From contig JAQJVL010000293.1 in assembly GCA_035578905.1 (NCBI GenBank), forward strand, positions 1 to 64,000: a DNA stretch of 64,000 nucleotides. The letters are read 5' to 3'. The stretch's first letter is position 1, and the number at the start of each line of letters is the position of its first letter. Of the stretch, positions 1-11,696 are shown piece by piece. Source of the stretch: Stictocephala bisonia. Taxonomy: Eukaryota; Arthropoda; Insecta; Hemiptera; Membracidae. The translations under genes were made by a program, and so were the position numbers. The notes beneath the pieces were generated by a model. That model ran no database searches, was not told the DNA's origin, and worked only from the letters and a program-made list of their open reading frames with translations.

Positions 1-342
1 AAAGGGTATGTTTTTTCTCCTTTTGTGTATGGAAAATTCTTGCCTAAATTCAAACACGTGGAACCAAACATGAAGATTCGTTGAAAAAAACGTATTAGTC
101 AGTGGTAATAAAATATTAGCCTAAAATATTGAATAAAATGTATAACGTGAACTGACTCAGTTGGAAAAGTGAAGGTTGGTAGAACCCAGTAAAAGAATTA
201 TAACATTAAATGTACACAATATCCGGTTATGTGTAGCCTGTGTTGGGCGTATTTAGTTACAGAACTCATAATAATATTGGATGAAACTTCAATAAACAAG
301 TTTAGAAATGTAGGGAATTTTGGAGTGCATGGAATATCAATA

Positions 343-485
343 CTAGTGGTAACTCAGTGGCTAAGATTTAGAACTTTGAAGTGTATTCTCCAAGGTTCGA
401 ATCCCAAACTGAGCTAATAGTCAGTATTTCACTCGTTAAATATAGCTCACGCACTGGCTTAGAAGGCCATGTAAATATTTATTTG
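343..485 (+). mobile_element. tRNA-derived SINE-like copy 1
   Basis: A perfect RNA polymerase III B box (GGTTCGAATCC) lies at 394-404, downstream of a degenerate A-box-like stretch around 350-365. The sequence after the B box (ctgagc, then tatttcactcgtt, then cacgcac and an aggcc motif) matches in order the copy at 27569-27725, so these are two members of one family. That shared non-tRNA body argues for a SINE rather than a tRNA gene. This copy is the more diverged of the two. Its tail is AT-rich and the exact 3' end is unclear. Confidence 0.6.
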
Positions 486-1149
486 AAAACAATGACACCA
501 TAGAACATAACAGTAAAAACAAAACCAGACTTGTGTCATAATGCTACAATCTACCTTATTAGGGGTAAAATGTTGTGGAAATTGTAGGCTATAGATTTAG
601 TTGCAGGCAATAGATCATTACTACAGTATATGTCTTTGATATTATAATGGCCAGGACCTGGAAACTTTAACAAATGAACTTTTAATAAATTGTCTTGAAT
701 ATTATAACCAATAAACTTAATCACAACAAAATTACACTCAGTTTCTTAGACCGGCATCTTTAAGAATAAATAACCAATTAATTATAAAAATGTTTGATAC
801 ACAATTAATTCAAGACAAACTCACCATTATACTTGATAAAGTCCAGAAAACAAATACAATAAAGAAGATATTATTCCTCTGTATGATTCAACTAAAGATC
901 AAAAAGGTGATTTACTCTTTATGGATATTACATAGTGAGATAACTTTATACATCAGCAATTCGGTGTTGTGATGAGACCATGAACTATGAACCCATAAAT
1001 TCTAAAACAATCAAGAGTAGTGTCAACACTTCCAATGGGGACGTAGCTTCAATAGCACTCAGGTGATGAATAACAATATTTTAATCTTAAATATTAAAAG
1101 CCTAACAAATACAACACAATGCCTAGGAATATTAATCAACAGTGGCCTG
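486..1149. other. AT-rich stretch, no feature seen
   Basis: No coding potential, tandem repeat or recognisable element was seen. The short open frames here are stop-poor only by chance. Confidence 0.5.
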
Positions 1150-1506
1150 AAAAGTAATACAGACTTCCTAAGATGGTCACGAACCTAACCCCAGAGACGG
1201 ACTCTTCAAAGCGAAGGACAAGGAAATTGAGGTATAGACACAACTTTAACCCTGGCAGCCACCATCCCGGAGTCGACAGCTATCAAATCTCCCGGCAGGA
1301 GCACCCACAGTCGAACTTCTCCACATTCGACCTCCACCCGACTCTACCGCCAGCCCCAGGCTTCCCTATTTATACCTCAGCTCCAAGTTTACCAGACTAC
1401 TCCCAAGCCACTGTCAACTGCCTAATGACCTACTTCCTATTTCCTAATACTACCTATCTACTACACATCTTTACATTATTCAACCTTACCTTGTAAACAT
1501 TATTAC
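1150..1506 (-). other. GC-rich island with TATA box, possible LTR or promoter fragment
   Basis: This block is clearly richer in G and C than its surroundings, mainly at 1170-1400. On the minus strand it carries a TATAAATAG motif (plus-strand 1367-1376) followed by about 200 bp of GC-rich sequence, the arrangement expected of an LTR or polymerase II promoter. On the plus strand the same block holds a 107-codon frame from 1173, proline- and serine-rich with a hydrophobic end, which matches nothing I recognise. No matching second LTR, primer-binding site or gag/pol sequence is visible nearby. If it is an LTR, it is solo or a fragment. A LINE 5' region is an alternative. Confidence 0.3.
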
Positions 1507-3352
1507 ATTAAGCTTATCATTATTACACACTAGTCCTCATAATGATTTATTCATTTTCCTAAACTCCTCACAATATGTGAGTGTTAGCATTGGAAGGGAT
1601 TTGAACGAGTTCTTTCATATTTCGTGCCCAATCCAAATTATTCCAGAGAATACAAATCCTTTCCAATATCCGATCAAAGGATTTAAATAATACAAATAAA
1701 TGGACAATAATAGTTACATGTATACATTTCTACAAATTTAAGTTAATGTTCGTGTTTTGCAGGGACAAAAAACAAACGAGAATATGAGTATTTTAAAACA
1801 TACGTGTCGACAACGTTTCGGTAAGGTGGTTATATGAAAACAATGTATAGTACAGTAGATTAAATGTAGAAGTTATGTGTACTGTATGTGAATTAAAATT
1901 GAAATAAGTTGCCTCCAAATATGGATAAGAAAAAAATACACGTGAGACACAAAGCAAACACTTTCTAAGGCAGCGTTTAACTAACTGGGGCAGGTCTTTG
2001 AAGACACTGTATCTTTATTCTGTTAAACTTCTGAAGTATCAGTTGCTTGTATTTATGTGCCCTCCATTTAAATACAAACCGAGAACATGTGTTTTAGCAT
2101 TAAAAACTGTGTAAGACAACATTCAGTTGGGATTAATTGAATTTCAATATACACGAGTTTTAATATTTTGTATATTACTTATATACCAATTATTAACTAT
2201 AATATGTGAAATTATTACCTTTATATCATATTTATTCATAAATAGTAGTGCTGCTAGCTATTTTAATGCATTTTAGCGAAACTATTTGCAATTTTGAAAT
2301 GTGCGTCAATCATGATCAATCAGTGATTTCATACGTTACTTCCACATCAAACTACTATTTTTTATTATTTTCAAATGTAATTTTAAAACAAAATGAAAAA
2401 CTGGCAGGAAATTTTAATCTAAAGTTAATAGTATTACTTCCAACCTTTTTAAATCTTCTGTTCAATTTTATCACTCTCAGCCGGTTAACTCTAAGATCAT
2501 AATTTATCAAATACATACTTTATAGTACAACAGTAAACTTGAGTGCTAGTGCACTGCAGAAATTTTAATTTCAAATGATTTCACAATTCTACTGTCACGT
2601 TTGGTGAACATATTCTATAAACAAATATGTGTGAACTTATATGAACTATGTTTCCATAAAGCTTGAATAAACGTTTTGCTTTTAACCACTTCAATAATGC
2701 AGACGTTGGTAATTTAAAATCAACGATCGTCAAATTAACTATATTAACATGTCACGTTTAGGCTGTTATCTAAAGTAAATACATATTATAAGCTCATTAT
2801 CGGTACCATTTGTCTGAAGTATCAATTTATTGACAGTGTTGCTTACTAATCGGCTGAAGCCTGGTGATATCATCTCCATGACAACGAAGTCCTCTATCAC
2901 ATCTGCTCACATAGATCCAACTTTGAAGTGACTGACTGAGCTAATTTTCTTTTGTACTCAGTTAATTCAAATAATTAACAAGTTACAAGCAAGTGAGAGA
3001 GAGAAAACGTTAAAACTAAGTAAAGAAACTTTAATAAACTTTCACTCGATGTAACTATGTATTTGACAATGTTATGACTGTTCTTACATCAGTAGGCTAC
3101 ATCACTTTGTTATGAGGTTATTTGTTATGAGCTTATGATTATACAAAATAACATGGTTTAAATTTTTACAGAATATTCCAGAACAAAATAGCTTAATCTG
3201 CACTATAGACTTTTAAAACAGTGTTAATAATAAGTATAATTCAATTATTAGAATAAAATAAAGTTTCCGGTACCGACCGCATTCAAGAGTTATTCATAGT
3301 ATTTACATCACCACACGTTTCACCCATGCTGTGATGTGGCATCCTCATGTGA
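1507..3352. other. AT-rich intergenic stretch
   Basis: No gene, tandem array or RNA gene could be supported. The 84-codon frame at 2248-2502 is AT-rich with no domain-like pattern and is taken as chance. Confidence 0.5.
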
Positions 3353-3439
3353 GTTCTGCAGGGGAGGGGCAACACTACCAACGTGGCCCGCCCTGAACCA
3401 CCATGGTCGTACCCCTCCAATAAAGTGAACACAGGGTCA

Positions 3440-3735
3440 GTTTGGGGTACCCAAAGCAATTGTCAATACCAGTATACATGTATGGTTGGGTTGGTGGGCC
3501 AATACCAGTGTGCGTGTATGGGTTTGTCAATAACCCTGTACGTGTTTGCGTGGGTCAATGTGTACGTGTATGTGTTGGTGGGTGGGTTAATATCACTGTA
3601 CGTGTGTGTGGGCGGTTTCGTCAATACCACTGTACGTGTAAGGGTGGGTCAATTCACTCTACGTGAATGTGTGGGCGGATGGATCAATACCAGTGTACGT
3701 GTATGTGTTGGCGGGTGGGTACGTGTATGGCTGAT
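3440..3735. repeat. Diverged 36-bp minisatellite inside the inverted-repeat element
   Basis: About eight degenerate units follow a pattern gtacgtgtatgtgtgggcgg, then gtgggtcaataccact. Several have lost 2-12 bases. The units align with the 36-bp unit of the array at 16761-17419 (gcacgtgtaggagtgggcgg, then gtgggtcagtacctct). Overlapping open frames on both strands arise from the repeat and are not genes. Confidence 0.7.
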
Positions 3736-3886
3736 CCATTAGAGTGGCTTAAAGGAGTGATGTCGTCCATGCTGGTGTTATGGGGATTATATAAACTCTT
3801 CCTTAATGAGCTACCCTTACCTGGATGTGAATATACCTGGAGGTAACTAAGGAACTTACCTTCAGGGGAAAACTTACAAGTGTTCC

Positions 3887-4004
3887 AACACCAACAACTT
3901 GGCCCGCCCTGAACCAACATGCTGGTACCCCTCCAATCAAGTGAACACAGAGTCAACTTGGGGTACCACCATAGTGGTTCAGGACGGGCCAAGTTGTTGG
4001 TGTT
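3887..4004. repeat. Internal near-perfect palindrome
   Basis: The left arm at 3887-3916 and right arm at 3975-4004 are inverted copies with one mismatch, and weaker pairing (tacccc with ggggta) continues inward to about 3932 and 3960. This gives a stem of roughly 40 bp with a loop of about 27 bases at the right end of the element. It explains part of the overlapping open frame on the minus strand. Confidence 0.75.
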
Positions 4005-4022
4005 GCCCCTCCCCTGCAGAAC

Positions 4023-4949
4023 TAGTTTGACTAATAGCCGAGATATTGTATTTCCATCTCAGTCTCAGAGATACCATTGAAGATGCCAATTGCTCCAAAT
4101 ATTTAAAGAAATACTTTTGAGATTCAATTTTTTACTGTTATAATATATAATGGTTGTATGTTGACTTTGATGTGCCAATGTTCTCAATCTTTTGACAACT
4201 TGAACAACATTCCAATTATAATCATTATTTTAACAGACGTTGATATTTATGTGTCAAAACCAAGGTGCAATTCGTAATCAAATAAGGATATCTTGGCCTA
4301 CCTCGATATATCCTTGTGTGTAACTATTGATTTGAGTCGTTTAAAAAGTGTAACAACTTGAGTAATGCAAAAAAAACGGCTGCAACACCTATCTTTCAAA
4401 GAATAGCATTTTCCTATAAATATGATTTAATGGTTTTAGTTCTAGATAGTTCTAAAATTATGTGCATAAATAACTCCTAACATACAACAATAACAGGTAA
4501 CAATCAGACAAGAAGTATAATTATTATTGTCAATCATGTTATGTATCTGAGTTAATTTTAACTCTACCTGATGTTGAAATATGAACGAAGTAAATAGTTT
4601 GGAAGATTTATAGGTTGTAAATGGTCGGGTCAGTGATATAATGGTGTTGAACTGCATACTTGTGTTCTGGAAGTTGATTTTCTTCGTAAGCCATTAATGA
4701 TTAATACATTTACAAAGGTTTCTGCTGTAATAAAAAAATATATAGTTAAATATTTAAATAAAAAGTTCATTAAAGACAATGTTTCCCTGCGTTTCCTGGT
4801 TTTTCATGTTTTTTTTCTTTTTAACCGAAAACTTAAAATAACAGAAAACTACTTAAAAATATTAATGCAGGTAAAATTTTTATTATATTAAATAAAAATA
4901 TAATTACGGCAATTATATTTCTATATCGAAATATACAGTTTCTTTTTTT
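4023..4949. other. AT-rich stretch, no feature seen
   Basis: Only short AT-rich frames occur (for example 4442-4657 minus and 4697-4891 plus), without domain signatures. Nothing supportable. Confidence 0.5.
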
Positions 4950-6447
4950 AATGGGGCACCATTGTGATTTTGGAAACCATAAGTTTGACAAAAAACTTTA
5001 AATGAGGAACCTTACCTTATGTTTAGAGAAAGTCAAAAATACATTTTTCAAATTTTAAAAATCCACCATTTTCCAATTTGGTTGTCAACTTTGTTTTTCT
5101 TATTGAACACCCACTATTTTATGATTTTTTTAGATAGAAATAGTAGTTTTAAGGCTGTTTTATTCTGAGCAGTTTTTCAATATTTTGCTTAATAACGTAA
5201 ATATAAGAGGTCAAAATGTTCAGATTCCTTGTGGAACTTACCACTGAGATAAAATTTTTGTTTAGTATGCATTTAAAAAATTGATCTATTCTGCAAACAT
5301 TACTAAACATTTGGAAAATATATACCTAGTTATAATTTTTTCACGATTTAACAGAATAGTATATTAAATTATAATAAACAGAAATTTAAACATATATGAG
5401 TATGCAGCACTTTTACCATTATCAGTTGTTTAAGAAAATATCCAATACTGATTGGCAGCTCTATTATAATTTGACTTAAACAGCTGGTAATAGTAACAGT
5501 GTTGCCAACATCAGTTTATCTGGGATAAAAATGTTAACATATTTGTTTAAATTGCCAATCGTATTTGTTGGATTTAATATATAATTTAATATACTAGCAG
5601 TTGAATCGTGGAAAAAATAACAGCTATGCATATATTTTCCAAGTGTTTGTTGATATGTTTGCAGATTAGATCAATTATTTTAATGCATATTTAAAAACAT
5701 TTTTATCCCAATGGTAAGCCCCACAAGGAATCTAAACATTTTGAGCTCTCATATCTACGTTATTTAGCAAAACACAGTATTATAAAAGTCGATAAAAACA
5801 TACGTATTTGGTAGATGTGTGTATTTAATAATCCATTTCTATGGGTTAAAGTATAATTGAAACTTAAGTTTCCCGTCCCTTATATTTTATTATTACTTAG
5901 ACTGCTGTTATAGTTGGATGTTTAAACAAAAAAAGTTGGTTATAACACTATTTTCAATACGCATAAAACCCTTAATGATATTTTTAAACAAATCTGTCAG
6001 TTAATTTAATTTTTTCCAACGGCATTTAGGTAAATATTTTTTAGCTGACAACTCAAGTGCCTCTAAACCCCTCGAACTATGAATTAATTATCTCTCTAGA
6101 ACATCAGTAAGTGAATCCGAGTAATGTCGTAAGAGATATACCTTTTCACGTTCGTATGGAGTAAACATAGTAAATATTGTTATATATTTACTATAAGTAA
6201 CTTATTTTTCAAGCACTATAACTATAACCATAGCTTATGGTTACTCGTATTTATAAGAATTTTAACATTTTTAGTGCAAATTTGTATCGTTTAAAACTTA
6301 GCACACAATCCCATATAATACTAGATGTCCTTTTATCCAATGTTTGACCACTTATGTTAATTCAAATCTTTATGTATCAAATTTATAACATTTTTTTCAA
6401 TTCATTTTATCTCATCTTTACCAATCACAATTAACGGTGCCCCATGA
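4950..6447. mobile_element. Candidate foldback element
   Basis: Near 4950 the plus strand reads atggggcaccattgtgattt. Near 6447, on the opposite strand, it reads atggggcaccgttaattgtg followed by attgg. The two are inverted copies separated by a 3-4 base indel. Between them sits a much longer internal inverted repeat at 5181-5775. Together these suggest a foldback-type or other non-autonomous element of about 1.5 kb. The inverted ends are short and imperfect, and no target-site duplication was established, so the boundaries are tentative. Confidence 0.4.
5181..5775. repeat. Long imperfect inverted repeat (hairpin)
   Basis: The left arm (about 5181-5437) and right arm (about 5470-5775) are inverted copies that look about 80% identical by eye over most of their length, with a few gaps. 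Paired landmarks include agattccttgtgg with its complement near 5720-5740, ttggaaaatatat near 5310 with its complement near 5630-5645, and tatattaaatta near 5360 with its complement near 5575-5590. The loop is about 30 bases. A transcript would fold into a hairpin of more than 200 bp. Confidence 0.75.
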
Positions 6448-9114
6448 GAGCTTAATGGTGCCCATCAGTTGTAATCTTACGTTTCATTTACAGTATACTG
6501 GATATAATTATATGATGTAAAGTGGGGTTAAGACTTATATCAAGAGACGACATTTCTACCAGACTTACGTACATTTTTCGATAAGGTATAATACTTTCTG
6601 TGATTAAAGGAGTGATCAATTTTATCTTTAAATATTAATAGCATTAATATCAAGAATAATCGTGCCTAGTGCTGTGGTTTAAAAAAATTGTCTTTTAAAT
6701 TTAATATCTAACCCTTCTTTTTTAAGTTGTTATAGTTACAAATATTTTCAGATATATGTATCAGACAAAACTCAAACTGTGTTATTTAACCAAGACACCA
6801 TCTATATTGATTTTCCAGGACCAGATAAAAAGTTATCTTAACTTAAAATCTTAAAGAATAATGAATCTTAATATTTGTAAAATTGCAGTGTTTGGCTGAA
6901 AGAACAGAAACTTGTTCTAAGACTGTAATTTATATATATGGTTTTGGCATATATTTTTTTCTAACTACGATGTTGAAATTTTGTAAACTTAAAAATTGAG
7001 TAAAACAGTCTTGAGTTTAAATCTATCTTGTGTCAGAAAATTCTCCATGGGTAGACGTAATTTTAAATAGTATTTTGAACGAAGATTAATAATTTTTTTA
7101 GTTTTTATTTGTTGATACTCTAATGGCAGCATTTAACCCTAGCATATTGACTCTCCTACCTTCATAATTTATTGCTAAAACGTTTGCTAGTACAATAAAT
7201 GAAAAAGTAATTTATATAAAATAAAAATTTAATAATGAAAGATAAATGACATTTTGAGAGAAAACAAAAAGAATTAGAACGAATTCTCTAAATATTATTG
7301 AACTAATCTTGAACCTGAATCACAGACCAGTAGTTTGCAAAACTCGTGTTCTGTCTTTTCCTAAAAATTACTTAAGTCTAATAATGGCACAAATAACAGT
7401 TTTTCACTTAGTATGTAACAGGCCAGCTTTGCCCCGGCCATTGTTGTGTAGTTACCACACTCTGTGAACGTGGAAGAACTCAGTAATGCTCAGTATTTGG
7501 GAAGTCGACAAACTTACAGATTTACAAGAGATACACACGTTAGGTTAGAACTCAGAACTCTTAACTTTATAGTGTAGTTAAAACAATTATTATTACCTTA
7601 TTTTAATTATATTTCATAACCTAAAGTTGTGATATTTAAGGATTGTATTACCTTTAGATATATTTTTTTATAAATTTAAATTTTAAAAATATCTTGACCC
7701 ATTACAAAATGGTAAAAGTTCAAACTATCGCAACTGAATTACTCAGAATTAAATAATTTCACAAAAAATTCAAAAACATTTTAATTTATTTAAATTGAGT
7801 TAAACGTTCAACAGAGTATGTTTCAACAAAAAAGCAATTACCAGAAATAACACATTTTTTACAGCAATACTAAAAGTAAATACAGTTACTAAATAGTTCT
7901 CAAGTTAAACTGTTCTTACTCAAAGCAGCAAACAATAAATGTTTATTTAAAGCCTGTTTACAACAACAACGCTGTCAGTTAGCTAAAAAAATATACAAAT
8001 CCATATATTTTACTTCATTCTCTCTAATCAATGTGCTATGAGGAAATGTACCTAAACTAGTATTAAATAGTATAATCCATGTAAATGTTTCCAGTTGAAG
8101 TGAACACTGTAGAATGCTTCATTGTCTAAATCCATTAGAATTCAATTTGTAGGAGCAGGAAAATATTTTCCGTGATGCTAATCCATCTGTATTAAATCGA
8201 TCATTTCGGTTATTATAATAATAGTTTGCAGTTTTTAACATTGTAATTTATTACAACAATAGAGAAAATACTATATCCTACAACACATTTTTATTTTAAA
8301 ATTATACTAGATCTGTTCAATTATTTTTGTGATATTTAGAATTGTTGTTAGGATAATCATTCACATTTATTTTTCCAAGACTGAATTAATATTTGTATTT
8401 CTTTTTTATAGATATTCTAGTATTTTGTTTTAATGTCTCAAATCCATGAAAGTGCTTAGTCTAAATTGTATAGACAATGGAAATAGAATCGTTGGGCCTT
8501 GATTCAAAAATATATTCATTATTCTAAATCTACGAGTCAAATGCCAGAGATAAATGTCAACATCTCCCGTAAATTTATGGCATTAATATCCGAGACGCTT
8601 GTCACTTAGAAGCTTACCTGTAATTTATTGTTTCTCCAACTTAAATATTAATCGATATCTGTTATATGATGCACTTTGTTTTACTAATCTACGATGAAAC
8701 AGGCGGAAAATCCAACTCTCGTAATGTGATAGGGTTCAGTGAGACTGTAGGCGTGTTTTGTGTGTAATGTTGTTTATGGTGTAATCATATAATACATTTA
8801 TACTGTAGATAATCATACAGTATAACCTCTATTATTATGTTTAACGTGACCAGACGTTCCGCTTACCGAATTTTAGACGGTATTTACCACGGTCCCCTAA
8901 ATGTGTTGTGGGGCAGGTTCATTTAATGTTCCAACAGGTTATTTCAAATGGAACTAAGAAGAGTTCTACTTTTGAAGCTACAATTAAAATCAATAATTGG
9001 ACAGATAACCTTTAAATAAGGGAAATACAAAATGCATATTCTTCATAGTTCATAAGCAAATTACAAAAAAAACTGTAACAAACCTATAAAAGACTGTACT
9101 AACACTATTGTAAT
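6448..9114. other. AT-rich intergenic stretch
   Basis: About 2.7 kb of low-complexity-leaning AT-rich DNA without supported genes, tandem arrays or inverted repeats. Confidence 0.5.
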
Positions 9115-9660
9115 TACCATTCTATGAAAAATTTCTCCAGTACTGACAGTTGTGGACAGTAAATTTAGATAAATTAGACATCTCCATTGCTTCCAATCTT
9201 CTTTCCGAGGAGAACATGTTTGTAGTATATAATAAAACAATCTAAATAAAACATTTCTTAAGTCTTTCCCTCATCTTCTTATTTAACATTACACAAAGAA
9301 ACTTCCAATGTTATTAAATTGTTCTTATTCCATAGCAATTCTTACTTTTACTTTGTTTGCTGCTCATATCTCCTTCAATAACACTTCATAGATATTTAAA
9401 ACTACGTACTCACTCTTGTAGCTTTTCCTTTAGTTTAATATTCACTCGTTCCTCTCTTCTTCCTATTATTACAATCTTTGTTTTATTTATATTAATTTTC
9501 ATCGCCTACTATTTTTAATTGTATTTAGAAAAAATATTACTTCATCACCCTATTACCTATGTAAAATATTACTTATATACCCTATGTCGTTAAAACTTTC
9601 CTTCTCTATTTTTCCTAAATACATATTAAAAAGAGTAGGTCATTAATTTCCCCCTAAAAG
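9115..9660 (-). pseudogene. Decayed non-LTR retrotransposon reverse transcriptase
   Basis: Read on the minus strand, the fragment preserves ordered landmarks of a LINE reverse transcriptase. PTLFNMYLGKIEKESFND at about 9630 corresponds to the conserved block just after the fingers. A damaged stretch follows where the YADD catalytic box should lie (only GDEVIF is recognisable). Next come MKININKTKIVIIGRREE, VRSFKYL near 9400-9510, RIAM near 9355, and a decayed LRNVLFRLFYYILQTC then RKEDWKQW segment near 9190-9280. The order is that of RTE-like elements, in which the palm is followed by the KFKYLG-type motif and the 'CETWTLRKED' region. There are many stop codons and no intact frame. The 5' part (endonuclease) was not found. 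Clade assignment is from memory of family motifs. Confidence 0.7.
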
Positions 9661-10262
9661 GACCATTGAAGGAAATGTTATTACATATCCAAAATACCAT
9701 TTACAATAGCAAATTGAGTATAATTGTGTGTATAACTATAATAAACGTTACTATAAATAATATTATTTCATGTATTAGTTCATGTAATACATTATATATA
9801 TTTGGGAAATTTTCCTCGGTAAATATGGAAACTATCGACTATATGAGAATGTCACGTTTAGCTACTTTAAAATAAATTTGTGTTAATCAGTGTGGTTGTA
9901 TTTTATGTAACTAAATAACTGTTAACCAGCTTTTTACATTTATTTATGTTTTATCTTAAACAAAAGGTTTTACTGTTCAATTTAATGTAAATTAAGCCAA
10001 TGAAAACTAAACCATATAAATACCTCTTGTTCCCTCATATAACAGCCCATTTTACTGCCAAAGTATCTCTTGTTTCCTCTTAGATACTCAGGTAGTTCAA
10101 TAAAAGGGTATTTTCTACGTAACCCAGAACCGTCAAAACAACTAACGGCTACCTTTATTTCTGGTTCACATTTGAAATGTATTTTTATGTGTTTATATGT
10201 GTTATTTTTGTGGTTCAAAATATAGTCTCAATAATATTCTTTTCATTGTATATACAATGCTG
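9661..10262. other. AT-rich stretch with one coding-like minus frame
   Basis: A 78-codon minus-strand frame at 9982-10218 has a fairly balanced composition (contains FDGSGLRRKYPFIELPEYL) and could be a scrap of an old coding sequence. I do not recognise it, and length alone does not exclude chance. Nothing else was seen. Confidence 0.25.
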
Positions 10263-10320
10263 AACATTGTAATATAATTTTTGTATGATAGTAAAAACAC
10301 AAAAATTATATTACAATGTT
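10263..10320. repeat. Perfect 22-bp inverted repeat, 14-base loop
   Basis: The arms at 10263-10284 and 10299-10320 are exact reverse complements, separated by 14 bases. The arms are AT-rich. A weaker partial continuation of pairing lies outside them. Confidence 0.85.
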
Positions 10321-10339
10321 TTGCAAATACATTGTACAA

Positions 10340-10545
10340 TACAAATACAAATATTTTATGCAAATTTATTTAAATTATGTTCCATAAATTATTACCTATT
10401 TATATTTATTAGTTATTCAATGTATACCTGTCAACTATTTATTTATATTTTAATTATATTTTACATATTTATTATATTTGTTACCTATTTATTGCATATT
10501 TATTAACTATTTATTGTATATTTGTTAACTATTTAGTTCACAATT
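10340..10545. repeat. AT-rich irregular tandem repeat, left part
   Basis: Variants of tatttattaactatttattg and tatttgttaactatttagtt follow one another. The same pattern resumes at 10863, so one AT-rich repeat block has been split by the LINE tail inserted between. Confidence 0.6.
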
Positions 10546-10550
10546 AATAT

Positions 10551-10862
10551 TGCCACTCCTGCTTGTCTTGGCGCATTTTCATTCTCATTTCCCGAGAATA
10601 TCAATACATTTCCCTTCTGGGTATTGATCTCTCCAAAACCATTCCACCGAGTTTCACTAATACTAATTGGAATCCCCAAGGAAGTAGAAAGAGAGGAAGA
10701 CCAAAGATAACTTGGAGGAGGTCAGTCGAGAGGGAGATTGGAGAGGAAGGCAAGAGTTGGGAAGAAGTAAAGCAGCTGGCACAGGATCGGGTGCGATGGA
10801 AGGCATTCGTTGCAGCCCTACGTCCCCCAAGGGAATACAGGAATTAAATAAAAATAATAATA
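10551..10862 (+). pseudogene. Non-LTR retrotransposon 3' end fragment
   Basis: In the 94-codon frame at 10563-10847, the C-terminal 60 residues (10663-10847) contain NPQGSRKRGRPKITWRR, then a glutamate- and lysine-rich segment, then LAQDRVRWKAFVAAL and a stop. This is the characteristic end of the second ORF of many invertebrate LINEs. The product would be the very C-terminus of the reverse-transcriptase polyprotein. It is followed at once by an A-rich/AAT tail, as expected of a LINE 3' end. Everything upstream of about 10640 is out of register or missing, so this is a strongly 5'-truncated insertion. A 10-bp atttagttca lies on both sides (10531-10540, 10863-10872). It may be a target-site duplication, but the same word also occurs at 10928 as part of the host repeat. 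Confidence 0.8.
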
Positions 10863-11010
10863 ATTTAGTTCATATTAATTATTATTTGTTACATATTTGT
10901 TACCTATTTATTGTATATTTTTTAACTATTTAGTTCATATTGATTATTATTTTTTACATATTTATTGCATATTTATTTATTAACTATTTATTGTATATTT
11001 ATAAAATATT
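10863..11010. repeat. AT-rich irregular tandem repeat, right part
   Basis: Continuation of the block at 10340-10545, with units such as ttaactatttagttcatatt and catatttattgcatatttat. Confidence 0.6.
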
Positions 11011-11696
11011 TATCAAGTTCTTGGGCCTCATAACTTGTAAATATGTATTGCTTGTTTATTAATTTTTTTTAATAGTGTGTAGACTGGCTGGTTGAATGAA
11101 ATATTTATTGGGTTCAAAATGTTAAAATGTTTTGCTTCAGTGTAATTGGGTCTATGCCTGTATTGTTGCATGAAATAAAATAAAATAAATAAATAAAATA
11201 AAATAAACACAGAGAACTACAAAATTAATGCCATAGTTTAAGTTGTCAGCCTATTAATACTAATTAATAATACTAACTTAAGTTTGTTGACTACATTATT
11301 ATTAATCAGTTCTAAACATATTCAATGAGCTACATTCGTTTATAATAGTATTAGTAATTTACTTTTTTGTTTATTTCTGATGTGATCACTTCTAGAACAT
11401 AAAACAACATTGAATTCTTAGGCCTATATGTATTTTTTTCAAAATACACAACAACTATTGTTTCTTTTTTTTTAAGAGTCAGTTAATTGTGGGTTTGACA
11501 TACATTTTAAAGGCAAATTTAAAGTACTTGGCAACATATTAGGTCATTCATTCACTAGTGTACAAGAGAATACTTAAAACTGTCTAGGTTTAAGTTAACA
11601 CACACTTTCTTATAAGATCATGTGTTTGAGTTAGTTAATTTATCGTAGAATCTGTTCAAATTTAAGAGCCCGAGAGATGGCGCCTTAGGTAAAAAA
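11011..11696. other. AT-rich stretch, no feature seen
   Basis: Contains a short A/T-rich simple tract (aaataaaataaataaataa, about 11173-11205) and no supported gene. Confidence 0.5.

Larger units (their letters stand above)
3353..4022. mobile_element. Non-autonomous element with 23-bp terminal inverted repeats
   Basis: The ends, 3353-3375 and 4000-4022, are perfect 23-bp inverted repeats containing the palindrome-rich core ctgcaggggaggggcaacac. Inside is a GC-rich 36-bp-type minisatellite (3440-3735). A module containing ggcccgccctgaacca appears near the left end (about 3385-3450), again at 3900-3960 in the same orientation, and inverted at 3960-4005. No transposase frame is present, so the element would be non-autonomous. 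No convincing target-site duplication was seen in the immediate flanks. Non-autonomous elements with inverted ends and internal tandem repeats are known in several animal groups. The family here was not recognised. Confidence 0.65.

Noticed and set aside
3383..3992. Overlapping frames of 119, 74 and 102 codons as genes
   Set aside because: They fall on the minisatellite and palindrome of the inverted-repeat element and appear on both strands.
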